64,000 nucleotides of DNA, from assembly GCF_004123835.1 (NCBI RefSeq), contig NZ_MZMU01000003.1:930001-994000 (forward strand). Reading direction: 5' to 3'. Shown piece after piece: positions 25,226-34,174 of the stretch. Positions within the stretch are counted from its first letter, which is position 1; every line of letters begins with the position of its first letter. The DNA comes from Rhizobium leguminosarum. Its GTDB lineage: Bacteria; Pseudomonadota; Alphaproteobacteria; Rhizobiales; Rhizobiaceae. The position numbers were made by a program, and so were the translations under genes. Below the pieces are notes generated by a model, which saw nothing but the letters and a program-made list of their open reading frames with translations, did no database searches and was not told where the DNA came from.

Positions 25226-25488
25226 CCAAGATTATGCGGTTGATTTTTCTAAATATATGGCACCGCGGCGCGTTGCGGGGTTATTCTCTGCGGCGCCAGG
25301 GCCAATGTAAGCAGACAATAACAGAGGGTAACCGATGATCCGCGGGCGCGCTTCAAGGAAGCCTCTCGGAGTGAGGTCGGACCTTTAACTCCTAAGGTTG
25401 TACTGCCGTTTAAAACTCCAGGGGGTGGTAGCGCGGGGCCGCACTCCTGCCGGCACTTCATGCGGTGACAGACGCGGCCCCGGCAATG

Positions 25489-25887
25489 TCAGTGACTTCC
25501 CGGAATGCGGGCGATAACCTTGATCTCGAAGTCGAAGCCGGCGAGCCAGTTTACGCCGATGGCAGTCCAATTCGGGTAGGGTGGCTTGCTGAACATCTCC
25601 TGCTTGACCGCCATGATCGTTCCGAACTGGTTTTCAGGGTCCGTGTGGAAGCTGGTGACATCGACGATATCATCCAGCGTGCAGCCCGCGGCACTCAGCG
25701 TGGCCTTCAGGTTTTCAAAGGCCAGCCGCACCTGGCTCTCGAAATCGGGTTCGGGTGTTCCGTCCGGACGGCTGCCGACCTGCCCAGACACAAACAACAG
25801 ATCACCGGATCGGATGGCGGCGGAATAGCCGTGCTCCTCGTAAAGAGCGTGCCGGTTGGCAGGAAAGATTGCTTCGCGTTGGGTCAT
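25489..25887 (-). CDS. RidA/YjgF-family protein
   Basis: A 132-residue RidA-like trimeric protein: GYSAAIRSGDLLFVSGQVGS, FENLKATLSAAGCTLDDIVD and the C-terminal AGFDFEIKVIARIPG. In the enamine-deaminase subgroup an arginine near residue 105 is critical; here the equivalent region reads NWTAIGVNWLAG without that arginine, so it belongs to another Rid subgroup and deaminase activity is doubtful. It is divergent from a tetR gene with two palindromes between them, so the TetR protein probably controls it. Confidence 0.88.
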   Translation of the reverse strand: MTQREAIFPANRHALYEEHGYSAAIRSGDLLFVSGQVGSRPDGTPEPDFESQVRLAFENLKATLSAAGCTLDDIVDVTSFHTDPENQFGTIMAVKQEMFSKPPYPNWTAIGVNWLAGFDFEIKVIARIPGSH

Positions 25888-25958
25888 TCTGGTCTCTCTT
25901 CATTGTTGACAACGACCGTTGAGCGCGGCGTTTCGCTTCACATCTTGCGCCCAATTTG

Positions 25959-26026
25959 ATATACGGTTCGTATATGAAATGTATGGCATGCGTCGCGCAT
26001 GTCAAGTCCATATACGCCTCGTATAT
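25959..26026. promoter_or_regulatory. Two tandem TetR operators
   Basis: Identical 17 bp palindromes, ATATACG-GTT-CGTATAT (25959-25975) and ATATACG-CCT-CGTATAT (26010-26026), are centred 51 bases apart, about five helical turns. They lie between the divergent ridA-like and tetR starts and would let one regulator control both. Confidence 0.85.
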
Positions 26027-26042
26027 GAAATTGAGGGATTGA

Positions 26043-26636
26043 ATGGCTAGGAAACGCAGCGAAACGATGCAGGAAAACCGCGTCAAGCTGATCGCGGCGG
26101 CGCGCAAGACCTTTGCGGAAAAGGGGTATTCCGCGGCATCGATGGACGAACTGACGGCTGACGTCGGTCTGACACGGGGCGCGCTTTACCACAACTTCCA
26201 AGACAAGCGCGGGCTGCTGGCGGCGGTGGTCGATCAGATCGACACGGAAATGGCGGTGCGCGCGCAAGAGATCGGGGCGCGCGCGGGCAACGATTGGCAG
26301 GGCCTGCTTGCCGAGGGGGCGGCCTATATCGAGATGGCGCTCAATCCGGAAGTCCAGCGCATCGTCCTGCTCGACGGACCTGCGGTGCTGGGTGATCCCT
26401 CGCAGTGGCCGAGCCAGAACAACTGTCTGCAGGTGACCAAGGGCACGGTGGAGCGCCTGATCGCACAAGGCATCCTCAAGCCGCTTGACGCAGAGGCGGC
26501 CGCCCGATTGCTGAGTGGCGCCGCTCTCAATGCCGCCCTCTGGATCGCCGCCAGCGAAGATCCGCAGGGCGTGCTGCCGAAGGCGGTCGAGGCTTTCCAT
26601 GCCCTGGCGGCAGGTCTGCTGGTGGAGCCTTTGTGA
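26043..26636 (+). CDS. TetR-family transcriptional regulator
   Basis: The DNA-binding domain is classic (LIAAARKTFAEKGYSAASMD then LTADVGLTRGALYHNFQDKR), followed by a C-terminal ligand domain (AAYIEMALNPEVQRIVLLDG). The protein is complete at 197 residues. It faces the RidA-like gene across two perfect operators, so it most likely represses both until a small ligand binds. The last 326 bases of the gene plus 131 downstream are repeated about 9.5 kb away at 35855-36311, which brackets the accessory island. Confidence 0.92.
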   Translation: MARKRSETMQENRVKLIAAARKTFAEKGYSAASMDELTADVGLTRGALYHNFQDKRGLLAAVVDQIDTEMAVRAQEIGARAGNDWQGLLAEGAAYIEMALNPEVQRIVLLDGPAVLGDPSQWPSQNNCLQVTKGTVERLIAQGILKPLDAEAAARLLSGAALNAALWIAASEDPQGVLPKAVEAFHALAAGLLVEPL

Positions 26637-26767
26637 TCCGGGAGCTGGATTGCAAGCCTTATGGTGAAGTCTTTGACTTCGAATGACTCCATAAAGGGAC
26701 GGAAGCGAAATTCACCCATATCCCATCCGCCGTTGCTGCATTTGCTCCAAAGCTCACCCGCCCTCCG
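26311..26767. repeat. Island-bracketing direct repeat, left copy
   Basis: 457 bases covering the tetR 3' end and downstream sequence (ending CAAAGCTCACCCGCCCTCCG) match 35855-36311 without indels, with about two dozen mismatches, most of them synonymous. Divergence of about 5 percent argues against a very recent duplication. Confidence 0.9.
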
Positions 26768-26863
26768 ACCCAGTCGAGGGAGCCATGGACTCGTGAGCAG
26801 TGCGCCGCCTGATTGCTCCCGGGGGATTCCGGCGGCGCGCAAAACACCGCCGGAACATACCTG

Positions 26864-26990
26864 CTAGGTGTTCAGTCCCGGCATTTCATGGATTGAATTT
26901 AACCTGAATCGTTTTGGCTCGGATGTCCACTGCTTGCAGATGAACTTGTAGGGCGTAAGGCCCTTGAATGTCTTCAATCTTCGCCCGAGT
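26864..26990 (-). mobile_element. IS481-type transposase 3' remnant
   Basis: The minus strand encodes AKRRSHLADFIDAYN and, after a one-base gap, GRRLKTFKGLTPYKFICKQW then TSEPKRFRLNSIHEMPGLNT and TAG at 26864. This is the conserved C-terminus of IS481/IS3-group integrase-type transposases. The rest of the element is absent, so it is inactive. Confidence 0.75.
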
Positions 26991-27350
26991 TGTAGGCGTC
27001 GATGAAGTCGGCAAGATGAGATCGGCGCTTGGCAGCAGGATGTTGGGTGACTTGCCGCCCAGTTTCTGATGGACGCGTTTCACCGTCAGCGCCGCATTGC
27101 GCGCCATCTGAATGCCGCTGGTGTCGAACCGGTAAACGAGACGAGGTCAACATTAGGATGGCCGGTCAGCGCGTTACCAACACCATTTCTATCGCCGTGC
27201 GCCAGGTTGAACACACCGGCGGCACCCCGGAGTCGTACATGATCTCGGTAAAGATCGTCACCGAGAAGGGCGATGCTTCAGGGCTTCAACACCATCGTGC
27301 ACCCGGTCCAGCGCGGCGGCCACCTTGCAGGTCAGCATGGCTGGATCCGT
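26990..27350 (-). pseudogene. Aldehyde dehydrogenase fragment
   Basis: Scattered over three minus-strand frames are [48 protein letters not shown] and [20 protein letters not shown]. The last contains the conserved ALDH glutamate-region pattern L-G-G-K-S. Several frameshifts and the loss of both ends make it a pseudogene. It meets the IS481 remnant at the shared bases CCAAGCGCCGATCT. The plus-strand frame ending RLEKKMPPHPSKPRGTYTS (to 27485) is not recognised. Confidence 0.7.
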
Positions 27351-27669
27351 CAGCATCCGGAACTCCTGAAGAATGTCAGACCGATAGATGACCTGATCGC
27401 ACCCGAAGAGATCGAGTTCGCCGCGCGACTGGAGAAGAAGATGCCGCCGCATCCATCTAAACCTCGGGGAACCTACACCTCCTAGTTCTTCCAGTTCTTT
27501 CTGCTCTAATATCGTTCACCATCAAAATCCGGCAAGCTGTTTACCGCGATCGAGCGCCATGAAGCCAATATTCTATAAGCCAGACAAGCAATAGTTTTTT
27601 TTATTATTGACACGCGCATAGGATGAATGCAAGTTCTCCTTCGGTCTGCGCGGTAGAGGGGTTGTTATC

Positions 27670-28941
27670 GTGTTGAGGGTGGCCCCATTTTTATTGTCTA
27701 TTATGGTGCTTGTTACCGGATGCGCCTCCGGCAGCAACGATATGGGCGTTGGACAAGACTTGTATTCGAGGCGGACGCCTTTTGATACAAATAATCTATC
27801 GTCTTACTTCAGTCAGTTGTGCTCGCAAGCGCGTTTGGTTGGAAGTAGCTCGTCCGAAACGTGTTCAGACTACGGAGAAATTGTTCAGACGGGATTTAAT
27901 GACATTGATCAAAGGTGCGATCGATATCTTGCTTGGATCGATTTTAAGCGAACCGAAGCATTACGCGTCAAATCTGGGATCGCATCGCTTGCCTTCACTT
28001 CCGCCACGGTGCTCACGATTGCCAATGCGGGAATGGACGCCATCGGTTACGTCGCCGCAGCTCTTGGGCTCGCGATCTCCCTCTATGATAATTACAATAA
28101 CTCGCTCCTTACCGGGCTCGAGAGCACTACAATCAAGCAGATCGTCTACCAGCGCCGCCTGGAGTACCGTCGCCAGTTCTCCGGATTGAATTATCAGCGG
28201 ACGCCTGAGATGGTTTTCGCATTGCGCGGCTACTTGCGCATCTGCACACCTCAAACGATCGTCTTGGACGCCAATACCTACGCACTTTCGGCAGCCTCCG
28301 GTACGCGCTCTCCGTCGCTGGAAGAGACTGTTGGCCAAGAGGTCGACGCTCTCAATATTTCGGCCGGTAAAAAACCTCTCTCCCCTTACAGTCCGGGAAA
28401 CCAGCGGGTCATCCGCCAAACGGTAAAATGCCCTGAATGCAAGGGCTTGTTTCCGGACGACGCCGGCTTCACTTCGACGGACGTCAAGGCTGTGCAGGCG
28501 GGTGTCTGCGTTCCAGACGACGGAAAGCCCGGACAAACCACGCTGGCGGGAGTCGAAAATTATCGGCAAACGCAAGGGCGCGATCGGACCGGGCCGATTA
28601 CCGAAGCGGAATATTCCGACATCGTCACCTACGGTTGCCAACCTGGAGACTTGGCCAAGGGCATCGGCAACTTCTTCGAGGCGGTTAGCTATCGTGACAA
28701 GCCAGACAGACTGAAGCTGCTGGTGAAGAGCTTGAACACAGTGCAGCCCGCACCGCTCTTGGACCAAGACGCTACTAGCCTCACCTCGAAAGCTCTCAGG
28801 GAAAAAATCAAACTGGCACGTGTGGCGTATCATCTGAAAACGGGAGACGCGACACGTGATGGTCTTATGTCCCGCGATCTCGAAAGACGGATTAATCAGG
28901 CAGCACGAACCGCGAGCAGCTCGGCTCAGGGGGCACAATGA
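27670..28941 (+). CDS. Island lipoprotein, 423 aa, unknown
   Basis: A GTG at 27670 with GAGGGG upstream begins a lipoprotein signal (PFLLSIMVLVTGCAS, lipobox cysteine 18). The mature protein is helical and contains one strongly hydrophobic stretch of about 33 residues (SLAFTSATVLTIANAGMDAI, around 104-135) that could be a membrane hairpin or buried core. Six cysteines beyond the lipid site include a CPECKG pair. No family is recognised. Its stop overlaps the start of the cell-wall hydrolase by ATGA, so the two are translated together and may act together at the envelope. GC content is below that of the surrounding host genes. Confidence 0.75.
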   Translation: MLRVAPFLLSIMVLVTGCASGSNDMGVGQDLYSRRTPFDTNNLSSYFSQLCSQARLVGSSSSETCSDYGEIVQTGFNDIDQRCDRYLAWIDFKRTEALRVKSGIASLAFTSATVLTIANAGMDAIGYVAAALGLAISLYDNYNNSLLTGLESTTIKQIVYQRRLEYRRQFSGLNYQRTPEMVFALRGYLRICTPQTIVLDANTYALSAASGTRSPSLEETVGQEVDALNISAGKKPLSPYSPGNQRVIRQTVKCPECKGLFPDDAGFTSTDVKAVQAGVCVPDDGKPGQTTLAGVENYRQTQGRDRTGPITEAEYSDIVTYGCQPGDLAKGIGNFFEAVSYRDKPDRLKLLVKSLNTVQPAPLLDQDATSLTSKALREKIKLARVAYHLKTGDATRDGLMSRDLERRINQAARTASSSAQGAQ

Positions 28942-30773
28942 AACAGGCATTTGTCATAGTAGTACCGGACGCCGACTCGCCCTGCACCTTGTCGGAAGCC
29001 AAAGTGGATGCCGATCCGATCGACGTACTCGCCGCAGGCGACCTTGTATACATCGAAGAAACCATTGAATCGGATTCAACACCCCCCTCCGGATGGAGGG
29101 AAGCAGAATACCGTCCGACACCTACGGCGGTGGGTTCGCTCGGCTGGCTACAGACGAAATTTATAGGTGCCCCTGTCGAGATGTCGGTGCCTCCGGTGGC
29201 AATCGCCGATTTAGTGCGTCGGTGCGGACGTGCCGAAATCGAGGGCAACGCTGGCGGATCACATGGCGCAGTCGCGATACTCGCCGACTATTTGATTGCC
29301 CTTGCGGAAATCGAATCCGAATTTACGAAGTTCGAAAACCGGCTACCCGGAACATCAGCGATCGGCCCCTTTCAGATATCGGAAGAAGAATGGGCGGAAT
29401 TCCTGCAGGCGAACCCCGATGCGGACTTCTCGCCATTCCAACGCTTTCAGGCCTTGGCGCAGGTGCAGTGTGCCGCTTACCTGACCCAACGAGATTGGAA
29501 ACTTCTCCAACAGGAAGCCAGCACCGCGGCTATCGAAGAGCCCCAACAGGAGTACATACCTAGCTTCCTTTTATTGTTTCAATCTCGTTTAGTCGGAGCG
29601 AAAGCTGCCTTTGCTATCGACAAGATCCACGCGAGCGATGAGTTGCACCAGCCTCTCGAAGATGCGTTGGCTAAGTTCTACCCGGACGCCGCCGCTCTCG
29701 GTGCTTTGATCAAGAGACGCCGCAGGTTTCTGAATCAAGGTTCGAATGATGTTGTCACAACGGTCGACGAGTTCGTCGAGAAAACCGCCAACATCCTTGC
29801 GGACGCCTTCAAGTCAGCCTACGGACTACTGAAAACTCATTATCCGGAATTCGTCGCGCTGCCGACCGCGAGCGACGATCGGCCGTGGCTTGCAACGGCC
29901 CAGACTGAGGAACTTCTGTGGAAGGACCGTCAGCTCACAGAGGATACGCCGCCGGGCAAACAGCGGATCGAAGAGTACTTCAATGCGACGTCTTATCATC
30001 CGGAATCCGTTGAGCCGTGGTGCGGCGCGTTTGCCGCTTGGTGCATGTCGCAAAACGAAGCACCGTCGGTGGAAGGCGCGGCGACGGCAGCGAACTGGAA
30101 GAGTTGGGGAACGGCGGAACTACGCAAAGGCTCGCTTTACGAGCAGGGAATCCAGAAGACATTGGCTGGCGCAGTTGTGATCTTGCATGCCAGCAAGGAC
30201 ACAGGAACAACGGGGCATGTATGCTTCGCTATCAATCGCCTGGAGACGTCCGACAAGATAAAGTGTGTAGGCGGCAACCAGAAAGACACGGTCCGTACCG
30301 ACTCGTTGGATATCAGCCGCATCGCATCGATCAGGTTGCTCGTCCCGATCGTTCCTCCAACCGGCGACGACCGGCTCATTCTGGCCCGGACGATTTTCGG
30401 CGAAGCTGCAGGTGAACCCGTGGAAGGCAAAGAGGCCGTTGCCGAAGTCGTTGTGAATAGGGCAGCCTCCGGACGATATCCTAAGTCAGTTTCGTCCGTC
30501 TGTCTGCAACCGTATCAATTCTCCTGTTGGAACGCCAACGATCCGAATCGGACGAAGATATTGTCCCTGTCTCCCGGTAACGGGAATAGGGCTTTCGACG
30601 TCTGTTTCGACGTAGCCGGCCGCGCCCTGAGTGGAACGATCCATCACTTCACCGATGGCGTCTTGCACTACCACGCCGATTATATCAGCAAGCCCAGCTG
30701 GGTGATCGACTCACCTCATGCGGTGATGGAGAGGAAGATCGGGCATCACTTGTTCTATAGCGGAATTTCGTAG
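28938..30773 (+). CDS. Triple-domain peptidoglycan hydrolase
   Basis: Three enzyme-like domains are joined in 611 residues. Residues 1-75 look like a small SH3-type wall-binding domain. Residues 110-185 resemble a lysozyme/SLT fold (LIALAEIESEFTKFENRLPG then TSAIGPFQIS). Residues 340-470 are an NlpC/CHAP-like amidase of the TIGR02594 kind (Cys362 in PWCGAFAAWCM, His427 in GTTGHVCF). Residues 478-605 are a SleB/CwlJ-type wall hydrolase (Glu489 in ARTIFGEAAG, then AVAEVVVNRAASGRYP and YQFSCWN). No signal peptide is seen, so export would need another route (lysis, a dedicated system, or delivery as an effector). It is co-translated with the lipoprotein gene. Confidence 0.85.
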   Translation: MKQAFVIVVPDADSPCTLSEAKVDADPIDVLAAGDLVYIEETIESDSTPPSGWREAEYRPTPTAVGSLGWLQTKFIGAPVEMSVPPVAIADLVRRCGRAEIEGNAGGSHGAVAILADYLIALAEIESEFTKFENRLPGTSAIGPFQISEEEWAEFLQANPDADFSPFQRFQALAQVQCAAYLTQRDWKLLQQEASTAAIEEPQQEYIPSFLLLFQSRLVGAKAAFAIDKIHASDELHQPLEDALAKFYPDAAALGALIKRRRRFLNQGSNDVVTTVDEFVEKTANILADAFKSAYGLLKTHYPEFVALPTASDDRPWLATAQTEELLWKDRQLTEDTPPGKQRIEEYFNATSYHPESVEPWCGAFAAWCMSQNEAPSVEGAATAANWKSWGTAELRKGSLYEQGIQKTLAGAVVILHASKDTGTTGHVCFAINRLETSDKIKCVGGNQKDTVRTDSLDISRIASIRLLVPIVPPTGDDRLILARTIFGEAAGEPVEGKEAVAEVVVNRAASGRYPKSVSSVCLQPYQFSCWNANDPNRTKILSLSPGNGNRAFDVCFDVAGRALSGTIHHFTDGVLHYHADYISKPSWVIDSPHAVMERKIGHHLFYSGIS

Positions 30774-30962
30774 CCGCGGTCCGCCATGCCAGTCGAATAG
30801 TCAGCATGGAGGGTGGCGTGAAGGTGTAGCTCGATGGCGGTGGTCATCGGCGTTTTCCGGTAGGGTCGGGTTGTTCAAGCACAACCTGATGGACCACCGA
30901 TGACCAATGACATGATGAACCTCCGCTCTCTGGTTGAGAAGAGCGCTGATGGTGCAGAATGA
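30774..30962 (+). mobile_element. IS256-type transposase 5' remnant
   Basis: A 21-codon frame from ATG 30900 reads MTNDMMNLRSLVEKSADG and stops; this is the conserved N-terminus of IS256-family transposases, normally followed by about 380 more residues. Upstream bases 30810-30890 could be the element's left end. The rest of the IS is gone. It splits the island between the hydrolase and the membrane-protein operon. Confidence 0.65.
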
Positions 30963-31280
30963 CGGAGAAAAATACTAAAGTTTACGCTTTCCTGCATCGC
31001 TTATTCAGGATCAATGAATTAGGCCGCTTTGCTGTAGCAAAGGACCTTCATGCCGGGTTCAGCATCCGCTGGCCGCACGATATTTCCGCTCCCATCCCTC
31101 TCCAGCGGCTGGCTCTTGACGACCGCCGGCAGCTGAGAGCCAGTCACGGATGTAACGTTTTCGCGTAAGTCATTACCTCGACGACAATATAGCTATAACA
31201 ACTTTTACTTGACTAACTGAAGAAATGCGCCTCTAATGTGCTTGCCAAATGGTAAATCCGGCTTTTTTGGGGGGCCATAA
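30963..31280. other. AT-richer intergenic stretch in the island
   Basis: No gene supported; frames of up to 69 codons are not recognised. The last 100 bases (31180-31280) are AT-rich and run into GGGGGGCCATAA before the ATG at 31281, so the promoter and ribosome-binding site of the next operon probably lie here. Confidence 0.4.
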
Positions 31281-32990
31281 ATGAATTTGGCTCAACACCT
31301 GGAAAGGGCGATCGATAAATTAACTCTTGTCGGAGCGGTCGGTACAGCCCTAACCATAGGCTTTCTTCTATGCCTATTCAGCTTTTTCATAAAGATTGGA
31401 ATTTACGTCTACAATCCCGATATTCCTAATAAGGAAGTAGGATTTCTTTCTGCACCAAACTGGACCATCGTATATATGGTCCTGTTTCCCTTATACTTGG
31501 CCTTCTTCTCTACAATCATTTCTTCCATAAAGGCATTTTTCAATAATTCCGTCGCCTATCCCGAATTGCGCGTCATTACCGGTCCGGGAGGCGTAGCTGT
31601 CGGTCCCGATACAGTTACCGGCGCTTGGGACATTCAGCTTAGAAGGCTGTCAATTCTTGTATTGGTGCTTTTCCTCGGTGTGACAATATCCTCGGGGCTG
31701 CAGTGGTTCTACGCCTGTTTCGAGCCGTTTATGAGAGCGAGGCACGGTGTCCCCGACTTTCTTGGCGGTGAGGTTTGGGACTGGTCGACAGTGCCCTATC
31801 AAGGCAGAACTCAGGCGACCCCCGAAGCAACAGTTATCTTTACCGGCATAGCCTATTTTTACATGGCTCTCGCACTGTTCGTTTATCTGGCCATCCTGGC
31901 TTATTGCACTTACTTTGCATCGTTCATGTCGCGCCTGGCCGATGATACGGATAAATTGCGCCTGGTCATTCGCGGGACAGAGCTGACGAATTTCCTCGCG
32001 GAATTTTTTACCTACGCATACACGCTTGCCTTTTTAGGCCTGTGTGCCGGCTATTTCATGCGGCTTCAGGCGTCGTATCTCAGCTCAGACCAGACTACCA
32101 TTTTTCGTTATTGGTTTTCCGATGTTCGTTGCTGGCTTTACGCTCAATGCACGTCACTATCGGGACCTCAAATAACAGCTTCTTCTTTCACAAGCCTGCT
32201 GGAGGCCACGTATACGCTTATCATGCTGGCGATTTGCATCATGGAACTTGCCAGGACATATTCGCGGTCGAAGCGCTACTACCTGCAGAAGATAGGCGAC
32301 CCCGCGTGGCGCCGGACAATGCGGATCAGGTATGATGCGGAATTTATTTCCGATTTGAAAAAAGAGAGCTTTCTCGAGGCTGTCATTCCCCACTATCCTC
32401 ACCTGACAATACCGATCATCCTCATGATTGGTGCGATCGTGTTTCCGGATGCGGGCTCTCTCTTCGTCCTCTCCGTTTTATATGCCGCGGTGACCCTGGT
32501 GCGCGGCAACCCCAACCAGTGGAATCGCGCGCTGCCGGAAGCGGAGCCCGAAGATTCCCCGCATTTCAAGCCGCTGGATATAAGCGAGAACGACCGGGAA
32601 GATATCATTCTTCTGCTGCAGCATCAGGCCTCTATAATTCCAAATCCATTATTGCCAGACAGATTCTACGCCAATGTTGTCGACATGGCGGATATACCCG
32701 CTGAATACAAAAACAATATAAAAACGAAACTGAAGAACAGCCCAGATCCGGCCGCAGCATTGGTAGATGCAACAATTGATCAAGGACAAAATATTCCGCA
32801 GCTGGATATTGATAAAAAGAACTCAACGATATTGGGAAGTATATTGATAGAATTAAAGGAGCAACTTGGGCTGGATTTTCAATGTATTGTCGTTGAAAAG
32901 CTCCAAAGGTGCAGTCTAATCGCCAATCAATTTTGGCTTAACGAGCTGAATCAGCAGACCTGCGGTTTGTTACCGAGGCCATACCCATGA
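31281..32990 (+). CDS. Seven-helix membrane protein with helical C-terminal domain
   Basis: About seven membrane segments can be read: residues 16-38, 62-83, 122-143, 184-213, 243-262, 304-323 and 375-407. The 160-residue cytoplasmic tail contains a compact helical unit at about 435-542 (ISENDREDIILLLQHQASII, then DIPAEYKNNIKTKLKNSPDP and LGSILIELKEQLGLDF). Its length and pattern suggest an effector-associated (EAD-like) or death-like adaptor domain used for homotypic contacts in bacterial conflict systems; this is a tentative fold guess. The stop overlaps the protease start (ATGA). GC is low for the window. No known family for the membrane part. Confidence 0.7.
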   Translation: MNLAQHLERAIDKLTLVGAVGTALTIGFLLCLFSFFIKIGIYVYNPDIPNKEVGFLSAPNWTIVYMVLFPLYLAFFSTIISSIKAFFNNSVAYPELRVITGPGGVAVGPDTVTGAWDIQLRRLSILVLVLFLGVTISSGLQWFYACFEPFMRARHGVPDFLGGEVWDWSTVPYQGRTQATPEATVIFTGIAYFYMALALFVYLAILAYCTYFASFMSRLADDTDKLRLVIRGTELTNFLAEFFTYAYTLAFLGLCAGYFMRLQASYLSSDQTTIFRYWFSDVRCWLYAQCTSLSGPQITASSFTSLLEATYTLIMLAICIMELARTYSRSKRYYLQKIGDPAWRRTMRIRYDAEFISDLKKESFLEAVIPHYPHLTIPIILMIGAIVFPDAGSLFVLSVLYAAVTLVRGNPNQWNRALPEAEPEDSPHFKPLDISENDREDIILLLQHQASIIPNPLLPDRFYANVVDMADIPAEYKNNIKTKLKNSPDPAAALVDATIDQGQNIPQLDIDKKNSTILGSILIELKEQLGLDFQCIVVEKLQRCSLIANQFWLNELNQQTCGLLPRPYP

Positions 32991-34174
32991 ATATGGATTT
33001 ATCAATCAGGGATCTGATCAAAAACATGGAATGGAAGCACAGCGACAAAGAAGAGCTGATCGATTTCTGGAAGACGAAGGCCATAAAGGCCGCCCTTCCG
33101 CAAAGGGGGATTCCCTTTTTCAGATCGCTGGTTGATGCCGCCGAGCTGAACGACGATTTTCGAGCGGAAATGGCCAACCCGTTCGTGGGCGACGCCAAAG
33201 TCGACGCGAGAACATTGTTCGTCTGGGCTCAGGGAAAGGGGGTGAACCCGGAAAATCCAAAATACACGACGCTCGGGAGCATCATGATTCCAACGATCTC
33301 TAGCTTCGGCGTGGATGACGCGCGATTCACCGCTGCTCTCATCGTGAAGTACAAGCTCATCGTTGACCCGGAGCAGCGCCAGCGTTTTATAGCCAGATTC
33401 CAGGTGCCTGTCATTGGAGGGGATTCTGCCGCGAAGGGCATAGCGGTCGGCCCGGATTTCTCCTGGAGCGGCAGCAATGACGAGCTGGAACTCCAGAAAC
33501 TCTTTCGTCCCGATCCGCTTGACTGGGATATTGGATTTCTTACACGCGCGATTACGGCCGCTTCCGGCGTCTGCCGCATCGAGATCAACGGTGCACCCGG
33601 AGGAACCGGCTTCCTTATCTCACCGGATCTCGTGGTCACCAACTATCACGTTCTCGGAAAAACGGATGCCGAGATCGATGCTACGGCACCGAACGTCAAG
33701 CTGCGCTTCGGTGCCTTGACCAACGAAGCAGCACAAGAGGATGAAGGGCAGCTGGCAGAGCTGGATGCTGCGTCGCCGGTATTATCGAGAAGCCCTGTCG
33801 AAAAGCACGATTTCGTCGTGCTGAGGACCGATACTTCAAAATGCTTGGGCCTGAAGCCGGTGGCGCTGCAAAAAGCAGTTCCCGCGCAGGATTCGAGTAT
33901 CAGCGTCATTCACCATTCGGGCGGCCAGGCCATGCGGCTTCAGTTCAGCCCGCGCGGCGTTTCCACGATCATGGTGCCGCAGGGAAAGCTTCAATATGCC
34001 AGCCGCACGACCGGCGGCTCCAGCGGATCCCCCTGCTTCAACGACGACTTTGCCGTGATTGCCATCCATCACGCAGCGCGTTCGACGCTGTGGGGCGTGG
34101 CAGGAGAAGGGATCCTTATCTCGGCTCTCTACGAAGACGAACAGGTAAAACAATATCTCGATGGGGGACAATAA
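32987..34174 (+). CDS. Trypsin-like serine protease with helical N-terminal region
   Basis: Residues about 195-380 form a trypsin-fold protease: His221 in LVVTNYHVLG, Asp275 in VEKHDFVVLR and Ser348 in TTGGSSGSPCFN make a full triad, and GTGFLISPDLVV is the usual entry strand. Residues 1-170 are a separate, mostly helical region (IRDLIKNMEWKHSDKEELID then FRSLVDAAELNDDFRAEMAN). No signal peptide is present, so the protease is cytoplasmic, unlike HtrA/DegP, and it lacks a PDZ domain. It overlaps the membrane protein gene by 4 bases and the next gene by 1, so these three are one translation unit. Cytoplasmic trypsins with helical adaptor regions are known effectors in bacterial conflict loci. 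Confidence 0.85.
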   Translation: MNMDLSIRDLIKNMEWKHSDKEELIDFWKTKAIKAALPQRGIPFFRSLVDAAELNDDFRAEMANPFVGDAKVDARTLFVWAQGKGVNPENPKYTTLGSIMIPTISSFGVDDARFTAALIVKYKLIVDPEQRQRFIARFQVPVIGGDSAAKGIAVGPDFSWSGSNDELELQKLFRPDPLDWDIGFLTRAITAASGVCRIEINGAPGGTGFLISPDLVVTNYHVLGKTDAEIDATAPNVKLRFGALTNEAAQEDEGQLAELDAASPVLSRSPVEKHDFVVLRTDTSKCLGLKPVALQKAVPAQDSSISVIHHSGGQAMRLQFSPRGVSTIMVPQGKLQYASRTTGGSSGSPCFNDDFAVIAIHHAARSTLWGVAGEGILISALYEDEQVKQYLDGGQ

